Positions 18,609 to 30,088 of a stretch of DNA of 64,000 nucleotides are shown here, piece after piece. The DNA is from Adineta steineri. Its lineage: Eukaryota; Rotifera; Eurotatoria; Adinetida; Adinetidae. The first letter of the stretch is position 1; each line of letters starts with the position of its first letter. The notes under the pieces are model-generated. The model made no database searches, was not told the origin of the DNA, and saw nothing but the letters and a program-made list of their open reading frames with translations. The DNA lies in NCBI GenBank assembly GCA_905250115.1, contig CAJNOI010000105.1, positions 88,243-152,242 of the forward strand. Direction: 5' to 3'. A program made the translations under genes and the position numbers.

Positions 18609-19804
18609 ATGAAATTCTTCGTTATATTTTCTGCAACTCTTTTCTTTGCATTAATTTTATCAATCAAAGCTCATACACCAGGAACAGTAACTGTTGATAG
18701 CTTAACATTTGATAAAGTTGTTCGAAATTTCGATGTCGTCTTAGCTAAATTCGACGATAAATATCGTATGTATACTATTTTCTTTGATTTTATACAATTT
18801 TTTTATTGATCTGTTTTTTTTAGCTTATGGTGACAATCAAGATCAATTTAAAAAATTCGCTGAAAGTGCAGCTAATACAAAAAATCTTCTTTTAGTTGAA
18901 ATTCCAATAACAGATTATGGTGAAAAAGAAAATGAACAATTAGGAGCTGAATATAAAGTAACCAAGGCTGATTTTCCTGCCTATAAATTATTTCTTAAAG
19001 GAAAATCTAAACCAATTGATCATACAGGTGATAAAACTGAAGATGGTCTTAAACAATTTCTTTCACAACATACAAGTAAAACAAAAACTATATTAAATTT
19101 AATATGATATTTAAAGAACCAAACCATTTTTAGATCTTTGGTTTGGTTTACCAGGTACACTTGAAGCATTAGATCGTTTAGCACGAGAATATTTTGATAT
19201 ATCATCAGCCGGTGATGAAACAAATCAAAAAACATTACTTGAAAAAGCACGAGAACAAGTTAAAGGTTTCGTTGATAAAAAAGAGCAAAAAAGGTAATAA
19301 AAAAAAGGATATTTTTCATTAAAAAAACTTTTTTATTTTATTCTAGTGGTGAATCTTATATAAAAATTATGGAAGCAGTTGCTAAACAAGGTGTAGATTT
19401 TCTTAAACGTGAAGGACGACGTGTACAAAATTTACTTAAAGGAAAGGTAATTATGATAACAGCTATACTAATATTTAAAAAAAATCATGTCATTATTTGA
19501 TCTATTTTTGTAAGTATATATCGACAAGACTAACATTTAGTGATTAGGATAGATTGAATAACGAGATTTTTTTGTTTTATTAGTAACTTAAATATCTTCA
19601 TGTTGAACTTTTGTTATAATTAAATTTCTTTTTCTTTAGATTACTGATACAAAAAAAGAAGAATTACAACATCGTTCAAATATTCTTTTATCATTTAAAT
19701 CACTCAAAGAATCTGTAACTGATACACTTGATGCAGCTAAAGATACAGTTGTTGATACTGCAGAAAAAGTTAAAGAAGCTGTTACGGGTGAAAAAGATCT
19801 TTAA
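18609..19804 (+). CDS. ERp29/Windbeutel homologue with LEA-like C-terminal tail
   Basis: ERp29 is a redox-inactive ER-lumen chaperone with a thioredoxin-like domain and a helical D domain. Five exons (18609-18765, 18824-19075, 19134-19293, 19347-19446, 19640-19804) give 277 residues (human 261). A signal peptide covers about residues 1-25. The thioredoxin-like part has VLAKFDDKYPYGDNQDQFKK and DYGEKENEQLGAEYKV, with no CxxC, as in ERp29. The D domain has YIKIMEAVAKQGVDFLKREG and KKEELQHRSNILLSF. In other animals the protein ends a few residues after this point with a KEEL-type signal. Here about 30 further residues follow (TLDAAKDTVVDTAEKVKEAV), an LEA-like repeat, and the end is GEKDL. Its two upstream neighbours are secreted LEA-like proteins. 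Confidence 0.88.
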
Positions 19805-20155
19805 ATGAAACGCAAAGCTGATAATCAATAGACTTATATTAGAAAACTAGTTTTTAGAGTAATTTGGTGCGTCTTTCAACAGGGATAAGAGATGGAGGAG
19901 TAGCAAAAATCAAATATAATGGATATGTGTCGTTACATTCCTATGCTTTTGTTCTTTTTCTTTTGCTTTTGTTTTCGATGTAGTGATGTTTTAACACATT
20001 TCTTTTTATTGTTTTGATTCTTTTTTTTTTCCTATTATTAAATATAATACATTTTGTTGTGCAAACAGTAAAGAAAAATGATGCTATACAAATTTTTAAG
20101 CAGAAAATATATAAAATGATAAAAAACAGAAGCATATGTAGTACTCTTTTAGATC
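19805..20155. other. Spacer, ERp29-like to tafazzin
   Basis: 351 bp of AT-rich sequence. A 3' splice acceptor-like site (gtactcttttag) ends at 20152, only 3 bases before the tafazzin ATG, so the mRNA leader is probably added by splicing, in cis or by trans-spliced leader. No gene was seen. Confidence 0.5.
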
Positions 20156-21489
20156 ATGCCATTATCATTTGATTGGCCGTTTCCGGAAAGACCAACTAGA
20201 TCTTATAATGCACTATCGACAGTGACGATCGGACTTGTCGGCACAATTAGTAGGATTTGGATGAGTAAGTGAGAAGTCATCAAATAAAGAAACGCGAAAA
20301 ATAAGTTATTTCTATTTATAGAATATTTTACTTCAGTACGAATTGCAAACGGTAGGATTTTCTTAATATACTTTTATTTGGCTGAATTCTATCTTATGGA
20401 AAGGTGACACTCTACTCAATGCTGTTCTTCATCGTGATCCAAAACGAGCATTGGTTACGGCAACGAATCATTTTTCTTGTAAAAAATACTTTTTTTCTTG
20501 AAATAAATATATTATTATTAATGAAATATCTTTATCAATAGGTTTGGATGAACCAACGTTGATCGGTATATAAATGGTAGCTTTTTTTCCTTCGCTGTAT
20601 CCTTACCTATTATTATTCTTTTTTTTTGTTTTTCTATTAATCCTCCAATAATTATCGATTATTTTTAGGAGCTACTATGCCATATCGAGTTCTTTGGAAT
20701 CGTCAACGAATGCGTTGGGCATTGGGCGCTGATGATATTGTATTTACAGTAAGAAAACATCAAATTTTCTTTAGTTTGGGTAAAACAATACCAATAAAAC
20801 GCGGTGATGGTGTTTATCAACGGTCAATGGATTTTGCATTAGAAAAAATAAATAAAGGTGATTGGGTACATATATTTCCTGAAGGTATGTATCTTTTATA
20901 TATCTATATGGTTTATTCAAAGTTTATTTATTTATTTAGGAAAAATAAATATGACAAAAGAGTTAATAAGACTTAAATGGGGTAAAATTTCAACTAAAGA
21001 ATATCTTCAATACAGTAAAATTAAAAAACAATTATGATTATTTTAGGTGTTGGTCGACTTATTGCTGAAGCCAATATATGTCCATTAGTTGTTCCATTCT
21101 ATCATCTTGGTATAAATAATATTTAAAATAGAACTATAATTGTTTGTTTTTAAATTTTAGGAATGGATTCTGTATTACCTAATGTTGAACCTTATCGTCC
21201 TAAAATGGGACAAAAAGTAAGCATCTACATTGGTGAACCGCTTATCTTCGATGATCTTGTAAACAAAATGAAAAAAGAAAATCGATCATTGGTATATATT
21301 AATTAATAATTTAATTTAGATGATTGATGAGATTGACTTTTTTCTTTCTTTCTTATATTTTAGCAAGAAATACGTAAAGCTGTCACTGATGTAATACAAA
21401 ATGAATTTGCTAAATTAAAATCGAAGTGTGAAGAATTACATCGACAACATTTGGCAGGAGATGCTTCGTCATCATCATCAAAGATATAA
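20156..21489 (+). CDS. TAFAZZIN: Tafazzin, mitochondrial cardiolipin transacylase
   Basis: Tafazzin remodels cardiolipin acyl chains on mitochondrial membranes. Nine exons (20156-20264, 20322-20351, 20404-20478, 20542-20565, 20669-20884, 20940-20981, 21047-21109, 21161-21291, 21364-21489) give 271 residues. The N terminus MPLSFDWPFPERP matches human tafazzin. The HX4D acyltransferase motif is intact (NHFSCLDEPTL). Further family blocks are MRWALGADDIVFT, KGDWVHIFPEGKINM, LKWGVGRLIAEA and MDSVLPNVEPYRP. The insert encoded by human exon 5 is absent (GDGVYQ follows PIKR directly). Two exons are only 24 and 30 bases. The C terminus is Ser-rich. Confidence 0.95.
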
Positions 21490-23160
21490 TAAATAAAGAT
21501 TTATTTTTTTATATGATGTTGTTTCCGTAGTAGTAGTCAAAAGAATAAAAACAGTATTATAGTTGTATTTTACCTTTAATACTATTAAATCATTTAAATA
21601 TTGATATATTTATTTTCATCACATCTGGAGACAAAATAAAAAAAAAGATAAAAACATATTTCATATATGTTAGTGTCAATGAAAATGCATTAGCAGCTGT
21701 ATCTGCTTATATATGAAATAAACCAGACATCTATCATTGACTATTAAGAAATATTTCTCAAATATAAAGAACAGATCTAAATACAGTGTGTCTAGTAATA
21801 TTACATTACATTCATATATACTCTATAAAAAATCACTAGTTAACAATTCTATTACCAAACTTCGTACAAAACTTTGTCAGATGAGTGGATTCGAAATCAA
21901 ATTTATTCACTTGGAACTTATAGATATATTCATGAGCAATCGGCTTGAATGTTATTATTGAATAAAAATATATATTTGTTAAATAATTGATTTTTGCAAA
22001 TCATTCAATGTATATATACATCTCCTCATACTTCTTTGTAGTTCTCTATGTTTTTACATTTCGGTATAACAGAAGTCAACTTACTTCCTCTTAAATGTTG
22101 CTTATCAACCATGGAATTTACAAACGAGATGTCACCTAGAAAAGGATCTTATAGTTGATTGATCTAATCTACGAATTCAATATACTTTGAATTCAACAGA
22201 ATTTTGAATGTCAACTAAGAGAAACCACGACTTTCCTATTAGTACGTATTTCGTCAAAAAAATCATTCGAATGACATAATCAATAACAGTAAACAATTAA
22301 TTTATATTCATTGTAGTTTTAATTGTTCAGTTAAGAATAATGATACATTGATGCTGATACACAAGGCATGCCAGTCATTTTCTTCATATTGATCTGAACA
22401 AAGTTTACGACGTTATAGCTAACAGTTTATTTAAATATCAAGTATTAGTTAATTCATATTTGAATGAAGTATAAATTTAATAATTTTATTTATTTCTATT
22501 TACAGATATTTGCTAAATGACCTTCTTTTGAGCACAATAATAAGTATTGTTACAATCATCGGATGTCCCTGAAAAATGCTAAATTTATGCATATATTATA
22601 TATCATTCTATCTTTGCGATGTTTTCACTTACTTCATGGTCACGGTTCATTGATATATATGTACATGTCTGTGTGGGCTGCTGCTTTATTTACCTTTTCT
22701 TACTGTTCTCACCTTTTCGTTTTTTATTAATCAATACAGTAATTATGTTCCCATACTCTCCTCTTCATTATTATCATCGTAACTTATAATTTTTATTCAC
22801 TTTTACAATATAACATTTTCATGCATCATAGTATTTTGATCACTATTTGAATATTAAGTCAAACAATATAGGGTAAGAAGGTTATTGTAATTTATCCCAT
22901 ATTTCAGTACACAATAGTCCCCATGTAGTCGCTAATTTGGACTACATAATACAGGAAGGTTAAAGTCCGATGTATATATATATATATTGAGAAACTCAAA
23001 AATATCAGGTAAATGTGTAAGGAAATATTTTATTGTTTCTTCGAAGTTAGAATATTTTAATAATTCAAATGCAATAAAAACTGAGTGATTCAATAAGACG
23101 GGAAAAGCGTGATTATTTGTAATTGTTACTAACTATAAAATGTTAAGTATAAAAACTCTA
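21490..23160. other. Intergenic, tafazzin to a secreted-protein gene
   Basis: 1.67 kb of AT-rich sequence with a TA run near 22974-22987. The two flanking genes converge, so both ends should be 3' UTRs. I see no gene, tRNA or repeat family here. Confidence 0.55.
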
Positions 23161-23748
23161 TTAATCAAATGGATTATGTGTTACGATTTCATTTCGATCA
23201 TCAGATTCACGATGAGTTGGACGCATTGTTCTATGTCCGGGCAATGGTGTTCTATATGTAGGTAATGTTGCTGGTGAATGGAGACGTGTTCGATGTGTAC
23301 GCATTGTTTGTATTCGTGGTGTTGTTGTTGTTTCTGTTGGTAATGGATTTCTTTTATTATCATAACCACCACCAATTTCCCATTGTTGAAAAGTTTTCCA
23401 GTTATCTAATTTTGGACAAAATCGTTTGCCTAATACTGTACATTTTTCTTCATAAGCTTTACGAGCTTCTCGTTTTTGTTCTTCACATTTTGTTTTTCCG
23501 GGATGAAGAAAACTACGTCGTGCACGATAAAGAAATTGTAAAGCTTCGTTTGGTTCAACTAGAAATATAATATAATTAATAAGATTAGCTATTAATAGGA
23601 AATATACGCACGTCGAAATTCATCAGAATTTGATGCTTCAATACTATTGAACGTCACACAAGCAAGAAGGAGGAATATCCACTGCATTCATAAATAAGAG
23701 ATAAAAAACATCAAAAACGATAAGATATTTGAAACATACCTTCATCAT
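23161..23748 (-). CDS. Unrecognised small secreted protein
   Basis: Three exons (23748-23740, 23681-23612, 23558-23161) give 158 residues; the first exon carries only three codons (MMK). A signal peptide follows (WIFLLLACVTFNSIEA). The mature part begins SNSDEFR, then a basic helical region with three cysteines (RRSFLHPGKTKCEEQK, EKCTVLGKRFCPKLDNW). A tail rich in Thr, Pro, Arg and His follows (TETTTTPRIQTMRTHRTRLH). I do not recognise the family. The odd number of cysteines may mean a dimer or a free thiol. An alternative start is the second Met, one codon later. Splice sites are canonical and the phase is consistent, so I think the gene is real. Confidence 0.65.
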
Positions 23749-24875
23749 CGTATGTATTTCTGTAAATGACATTAATAATATACTTGTTTTCTCGTCTTTA
23801 TCTTCGAAGTATCACATCATTAATACAGATCTATAGAGAGAACAGTTGTTAGAAAATATCATCTATCATAGAGTATGGTAATTATCGAACAGAAGTTGAA
23901 GACTGGATATCACATAATGCGTCATGTCTATCACATACACATATATCTATTTATATGAATATTTTCATGTGATTTTGATGGATTAATAATCGATTGATAT
24001 CCGACTAGTTTCTAAATTTTTGGATAGCCGATGGTAATCTGAAATAATTGAAGGAATATATAAATAGTAATTCAAGATTAATGATTCTTACTCTGTCAAA
24101 CAATGTACACAAAAGACAAAACAGATATTTATTTTTGATTTAAATAGTACGGTAGCAGCATTGTGAAAAGTATTAGTAAATTATGAGTTTTGAAAAAAAC
24201 ATCGTACATCTTACAATATTTTTTATCGTTGAAAATGTCAGTGTGTTCTCATGTGATTGTACAATCATCATCTTCTTCGTCGTTCTTTTTTTTTATTTTT
24301 ATTTTTGTAAATATAGATAGTTTTTAACTGCTATCAGACAATCAGAAAAGAAATGACCTATTAATTTAATATATATATATCCACATTATATGCTTTAGTT
24401 CAAGCATACCCACACCTTTATATTCTTAGAATGTTTAAGAACGATGTATCCTTTGCAAATTACTTATTTTCATTACAAGATTAAGATCATGATATAACTA
24501 TCAATTTTTATTATAATAGAACAATACACCTAAAGGCAATCTATTCAATCGAAATAAATATGTGCAAGTGTAATTGATCAAGAACACCTAGCTGAGAAAG
24601 ACAAAAATAAAAGAACTTTAACTAGTGTTTCTTTCATTGAATTCGTATGAAAAATTTGCCCTTAGGAAGAAAAGAAAATATCGAAATGTTATACTTTATT
24701 GGTGTAAAAATGACAGAAACGCATCATTTATCGATATATTTCGTCGTATATATATGTATTTATGTGAAAGAACCAGTTATGTTCTAGTTCTATTTCTTTA
24801 TTATTTATACGAACAGCAAGGTGCATCTTTTGTCTTATATATATTAATTCAATTATAGAACAAAATAACAGATCA
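23749..24875. other. Intergenic between divergent secreted-protein and sulfate permease genes
   Basis: 1.13 kb between genes that point away from each other, so it should hold both promoters. AT-rich; one frame at 24625-24858 has no family signal and looks spurious. No RNA gene was seen. Confidence 0.5.
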
Positions 24876-27230
24876 ATGACGAAAGCTCCTGAAATTGAAG
24901 GTACTTATTTACCTTCACCATCATATCAATCAACAATGCTTAACATTCCGAATCCTCTTGCACAACAAGAATATCGTGAATCACGTCCAACAGTGGAAAA
25001 TTGGTTGAGAACAAAGATAAGAAATCCAAAACCCAAGATTAAAAATTATTTTATTTCATTTTTTCCTTTTTTAACTTGGATTTATCGATATAATTTAACT
25101 TGGTTTTGGGGTGATCTTATTGCCGGTCTAACAGTAGGTGCTATTGTCATACCACAAAGTATGGCTTATGCAGGATTAGCTAAATTAGCACCACAATTTG
25201 GTTTATATAGTTCATTTGTTGGTGTAATGATATATTGGTTTTTTGCAACGAGTAAAGTAAGTACAAATAAATAAGAATATAATTTTTAATATTATTATTT
25301 CTTCTAATAGGATGTTAGCATTGGACCTGTTGCTGTTTTATCAGCATTAACAGGAACTGTTCTTGATGATATTCATAAAATGTATCCTGAATTAGAATTA
25401 CATGTAATCGCTTCTGCTCTTGCTGTTCTATCTGGATGTGTTGTTTGTTTATTGGGAATACTTCGACTTGGTTTTATTGTTGATTTTATTCCATTACCAT
25501 CACTAGCTGCATTTATGACAGGTTCAGCATTAAATATAGCTATGGGACAAATTCCAACATTGATGGGTAATAATAAATTATTTGATACACGTCAATCAAC
25601 TTATCTTGTATTTATTAATTTTTGGAAATATATTAAATATTGTAATTTAAATGCTGCACTTGGTTTAACAGCATTATTTCTTCTTTATTTTGTTCGTTTT
25701 GTTTGTACACGAGCAGCTCAACGTTATCCAACTCGTGCAAAAATGTTTTTCTTTATTAATACACTTCGCACTGCTTTTGTTATTCTTCTCTATTTATTAA
25801 TTTCATTCTTAATTAATCGTGAACATAAATCTAAACCACGTACATCTCTTCTTGGAGCTGTTCCAAGAGGTTTTCAAAATATGGGTGTACCACATATTGA
25901 TAAAAAACTAGCTTCAGCATTATTAGAATATTTGCCATCGACTGTTATTGTTCTACTTATAGAACATATTGCTATTGCAAAATCATTTGGTCGAATCAAT
26001 AATTATATTGTTGATCCTAATCAAGAAATGATTGCTATTGGTGTAACAAATATGTTTGGTCCTTTTTTTGGTGCTTATCCAGCAACTGGTTCATTTTCTC
26101 GGACAGCAATTAAATCAAAAGCTGGTGTTCGAACACCATTAGCTGGTCTTTTTAGTGGTATGGTTATTATTCTTGCTATTTATGCTTTAACACCAGTATT
26201 CTATTGGGTTTCACAAGCTAGTTTAGCTGCAGTTATTATTCATGCTGTTGGAGATTTGATTATTGAACCAAGTACATTAAAACAATTTTGGCAAGTTAGT
26301 CCTATAGAATTTTTAATTTTTTGGGCTGCTGTTATTGTGACAATATTTTCCAATATTGAAGATGGTATTTATGTTAGTATTGCTTCATCAGGTGCACTTT
26401 TACTTTATCGTATTGCTAAAGCACGTGGACAATTTGTTGGTCGTGTACAAATTCATCAAATTATATTAACAGCTGACAATCAAATTCGTTCAGCTATACG
26501 AAATATTTATGTTCCACTTGATCGTTCAGATGGTACAAATCCAAGAGTTATTCCAATTTCACCTGGAAATGGAATATTTATCTATCGTATACATGAAGGT
26601 TTTCTATATCCAAATGCTGCTCATTATACTGAAAAAATGGTTAATCAAATATTTAGTGAAACTAGAGCTGGAAATGCTAGTCCTTATACTAATCTTGGAC
26701 AACAACCATGGAATTTACAAACTAGTCGTCATCCAGAAAAAGATAATCATTTAGATGATAATCGTCCTCGATTACATGCACTTATTTTAGATTTTACTGG
26801 TGTTCCACATTTGGATATAACAGGTTTACAAAATCTTGTTGATGTTCGTCGACAATTAGATGTTTATGCTGATTGGAAAGTTAGTTGGCATTTCGTTGGT
26901 TTATCTAATGTATGGATAAAACGTGCACTTATTTCAGCTGGATTTGGATCATCAGATCAAGGTCGAACAGTTTTCTCGGTAACACAAGCACCTAACGACG
27001 TTGATCATGAGAACACCCGTGAAGAAAATACTATGATACTTGAAAATATGCAGTCAAATAATAATGCATCAGGTACGAATCCAGTATTAATACCAATACT
27101 TGATATTGATCGGCCATTATTTCATGCTGATCTCGATGAAGCTTACGAAGCAGCTGTTGCTAGTCTATCTGTACGGCAAACGTCAGCTGATTTAACTACA
27201 TCTACAACTACATCTACAACTGCATCTTAA
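24876..27230 (+). CDS. SulP-family sulfate permease, fungal type
   Basis: SulP/SLC26 proteins move sulfate and other anions across membranes. Two exons (24876-25256 and 25311-27230), split by one 54-bp intron, give 766 residues. Residues about 75-510 hold the transport domain with about 12-14 membrane segments; the signature GLTVGAIVIPQSMAYAGLA is intact. The C terminus has a STAS domain (LHALILDFTGVPHLDITGLQ, then WHFVGLSNVWIKRALISAGF). Blocks such as DVSIGPVAVLSAL, GAVPRGFQNMGVP and YPATGSFSRTAIKSKAGVRT read like fungal sulfate permeases rather than animal SLC26 (judged from memory). With a single intron among intron-rich neighbours, horizontal transfer from a fungus is plausible. The tail ends in a run of Ser/Thr. 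Confidence 0.92.
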
Positions 27231-27429
27231 ACTATGATATATTCTTACACTCAAGACATTTTTCTATATTTACATGTTAAAATCTATCATTTTTCAATTT
27301 TATTTTATAATTAGCGAGATGCTGTAATAAAATGTATATAATAGATGTATAATTTTGTGTATTTCTTCTATGAGGAAAAAATAAAAATTTTGTCTTATAT
27401 CAAATAAAATGTAAAGATCGAAAATTTTC
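27231..27429. other. 3' flank of the sulfate permease gene
   Basis: AT-rich, with an AATAAA-type signal near 27380 and another near 27402. It ends at the TA target duplication of the transposon that starts at 27432. Confidence 0.4.
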
Positions 27430-27431
27430 TA

Positions 27432-28593
27432 AACCCCCCTCCATAATAAAAGACCCTCTCGTAATAAAAGACCCTCCCATAATAGAAGACCCTCTTGCAA
27501 AAATAACGTGAAATCCATAATAGAAGACCCTCTTGCAAAAATAACGTGAAATCCATAATAGAAGACCCGGGTCTTCAAATTAAAAAATAATTTTTAAGAT
27601 ATTATTTTTTTCCATTAAATTCTCCATATTATTGTGTGTGTTGTGCAACGAACGATAGAAAAGAATTGAAAATATAGTAATAGCTCGTTTATGCACATCT
27701 ACAATATGTTTTCTTCATGTGAAAATAGACACAAATCGACTAAAATTAAAAATACGAGGACAATCAGAACGAAGATGCAGAAAATCATATGTGAATACAC
27801 CCGTCCAATTTAACATAAGGAGTAATAAAAATTGAAACAACTCAATTTGCATCAATTTGTGAACAAAAAATATTTGCAGTTATTTTTTTTTCTATTTTTA
27901 TCTGAGTCGGAGTTAAAAAGGGATGAGTTATGACTTGAGTTACAACTTTTGAATTATAAATAACCAACTTTTCGGTCCAAAAGCGATTTTGGTTATAACT
28001 TTAAACTGTGGTTATAACATTTAACCGTGGTTAATGTAAGTTATTATTTCAAATCTGTCGACTGGGTAGAATTTCTATCTCTTTAATCTTAGTGAGTAAA
28101 TGAACCGAAACCGTATTTTACAATATAGTTCATACCATTTTATCATTACCTTCTAAAAAATTCGTATTATCTTCTGAAATGAAGTTCAATTTTTAATTAA
28201 GAACTATCTGTCAAACAGTAGCTTCAGTTCAGTTACTCACTAAGGATAAAGAGAGAGAAATTCTATCTAATTAACAGAACTGTGATAATAACTTATATTA
28301 ACCACGATTAAATGTTATAACCAAGGTTGAAAGTTATAACTACGGTTGTAATCATTTTAACTTTTCAAAATTTCATATTAACTTCCACTCTGATTTTTAT
28401 TTCATATTTATTAAATAATATAATTATGACGAACGATATTGTCTGAAACTTCACAAATTGTAATATTGATTTTTGGCAGTTTACGCTCACAAATTCGTAT
28501 TAGAAGACCACCCCATAATAGAAGACCCCTTTAAAAGTTTGATCCGCAAAATGCAATAGTAGACCAGGGGGTCTTTTATTATGGAGGGGGGTT
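27432..28593. mobile_element. Non-autonomous fold-back DNA transposon (MITE-like, TA duplication)
   Basis: The ends are 25-bp perfect inverted repeats that start AACCCCCCTCCATAATAAAA at 27432 and appear reversed at 28593. Both ends are flanked by TA (27430-27431 and 28594-28595), as in Tc1/mariner-type insertions. Inside the left end, a 38-bp unit that starts CCATAATAGAAGACCCTC is repeated twice in tandem (27477-27552) plus a partial copy. Similar CCATAATAGAAGACC motifs occur near 28513 on the right. Internal arms at 27985-28100 and 28232-28353 are imperfect inverted copies of each other, so most of the element could fold into one hairpin. It has no coding capacity, so transposase would come from elsewhere. 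I do not recognise the family. Confidence 0.85.
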
Positions 28594-28595
28594 TA

Positions 28596-28926
28596 TTAAT
28601 TTAAGACTACATTAATATCATTCGTCAAAAATTGTATTTATCTTTTTAAAGCAAATTTATTTAATCTATACTATACAAATTTGATTTTAGTATGATACTG
28701 ATATCAATAGTCACAAGTGTTCTTTTATTTGCTATCTGAAAAAAAATGAACAATGAAATTTCTTTGCTCTCATCGGGCATGTATACAAAAGAAGAACAAC
28801 AAAAAACGAACAAAACAATAACGATATTTAAAAAAGGAGTTCGTAGATAACTATCATACTCATATTTCCATCATATTATTTCCTAGAATAAAATAATAAA
28901 TAGATAGAAATTCATTTTAAAATCTC
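28596..28926. other. Spacer between transposon and U2 A' gene
   Basis: 331 bp, AT-rich; probably the 3' UTR of the U2 A' gene on the minus strand. Nothing else was seen. Confidence 0.45.
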
Positions 28927-29977
28927 TTAATTACCTGGATGTTGTTCTTGTTCCATAGGTGTATTGTTTGGTTTATGACCATTTTGATGTTGTTCATTAG
29001 AATTAGGCATTTGACCAGCTTGTAATAATGCATTTAATCTTTCAACTTCTTCGAATGATTTAGCTTCCAAAATAGCTTTCTAAAAATTTCGTAAACATGA
29101 TTTTAAGATTCAAAAAAAAAAAAAATAAGGACCTTAATAGTATCGGCATCTTTTTTCGTCATTCGAGGTGCTTGTTGTTGTTGTTGTTGCTGTTTAATTA
29201 AGTCTCCACCAGGTACAAATGTATTAGTTCCTTTCTTTTTCTTATTTGCTTTATCACCTGATTTCGTTTTATAAAGTTTACTAGCAGCTTCACGTTCCTA
29301 AAAGAGCGAGAGAAATAGAAATGAAGAAAAAAAAATAATAAATACTTTTTGAGTTATTCGATTATAATCAAGTGTTCGTAAGTTAGGTAACAGATGAATA
29401 ACATATAGACGATAATCTTTAAGCATAGCAATCGGATTTCGAGCAAAACTATCAAAACAAAATAAAACATAGAATAAAATTTTTTTTTAATTGTGAATTT
29501 TACCTAACATGAGCCAATTTTGGTATTGTTGATAATTGATCAATATCAGATAATTCTTGCAATGTATTATTATTAAGCATTAATGTATCTAAATTTGGTA
29601 TATATTCTTGTAGATTGTCAGCAATACGTCTAGAATAAATAGAATTACTATTTATTTTGAATAAATGAAAAACTAAAACTTTTCTTACGCTATACGATTA
29701 TTAGCAAGATAGAGTGTTTTTAATTTTGGTAAAAATGGAAAACCATCAAGTTTACGTAGATCATTATTTGTAAAATCGATTGTATCAAATTGATTTAAAG
29801 TAGCACCTAAATTTTCAATAACTGGAATCTTTAAATCTAAATATTTATGATATTAATTAAATTATAACAACAAAAATAATGTTTTTATAATTAACCTCGT
29901 AAACTTAATTCATATTGACCTACAGGATTAAGATACTGCGCAGCTGCTTCAATTACTTCAGGAGTAAGACGACCCAT
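28927..29977 (-). CDS. SNRPA1: U2 small nuclear ribonucleoprotein A'
   Basis: U2 A' is the leucine-rich-repeat protein that, with U2 B'', binds stem-loop IV of U2 snRNA in the spliceosome. Six exons (29977-29896, 29836-29689, 29629-29504, 29448-29346, 29297-29133, 29079-28927) give 258 residues (human 255). It starts MGRLTPEVIEAAAQYLNPVG. Family blocks are DLKIPVIENLGATLNQFDTI, NDLRKLDGFPFLPKLKTLYL and FARNPIAMLKDYRLYVIHLL. A Lys-rich stretch and a run of Gln (codons near 29170-29190) follow, then FEEVERLNALLQAGQMP, which matches the human C-terminal helix. It is the last gene of the tight minus-strand run; its ATG is 111 bp after the stop of the acyl-CoA dehydrogenase gene. Confidence 0.95.
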
Positions 29978-30010
29978 AATATAAAATTTCAATGAAATAA
30001 ATCAATTAAT

Positions 30011-30030
30011 CTGAAAAACTAAAATAGACT
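30011..30030 (-). other. 3' splice acceptor upstream of the U2 A' start codon
   Basis: Read on the minus strand, the spacer has ttttagtttttcag, whose AG falls at 30012-30011, 34 bases before the ATG. No donor lies between the previous gene's stop and this site, so a trans-spliced leader is the simplest explanation (inference). Confidence 0.45.
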
Positions 30031-30088
30031 AAAAAAACCAAACTTATCAATTTCCTATCAATAGCAAAAACAATATGTATATATAAAT

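Noticed and set aside
20669..20976. Short separate acyltransferase gene starting at 20677
   Set aside because: It is one exon of the nine-exon tafazzin model.
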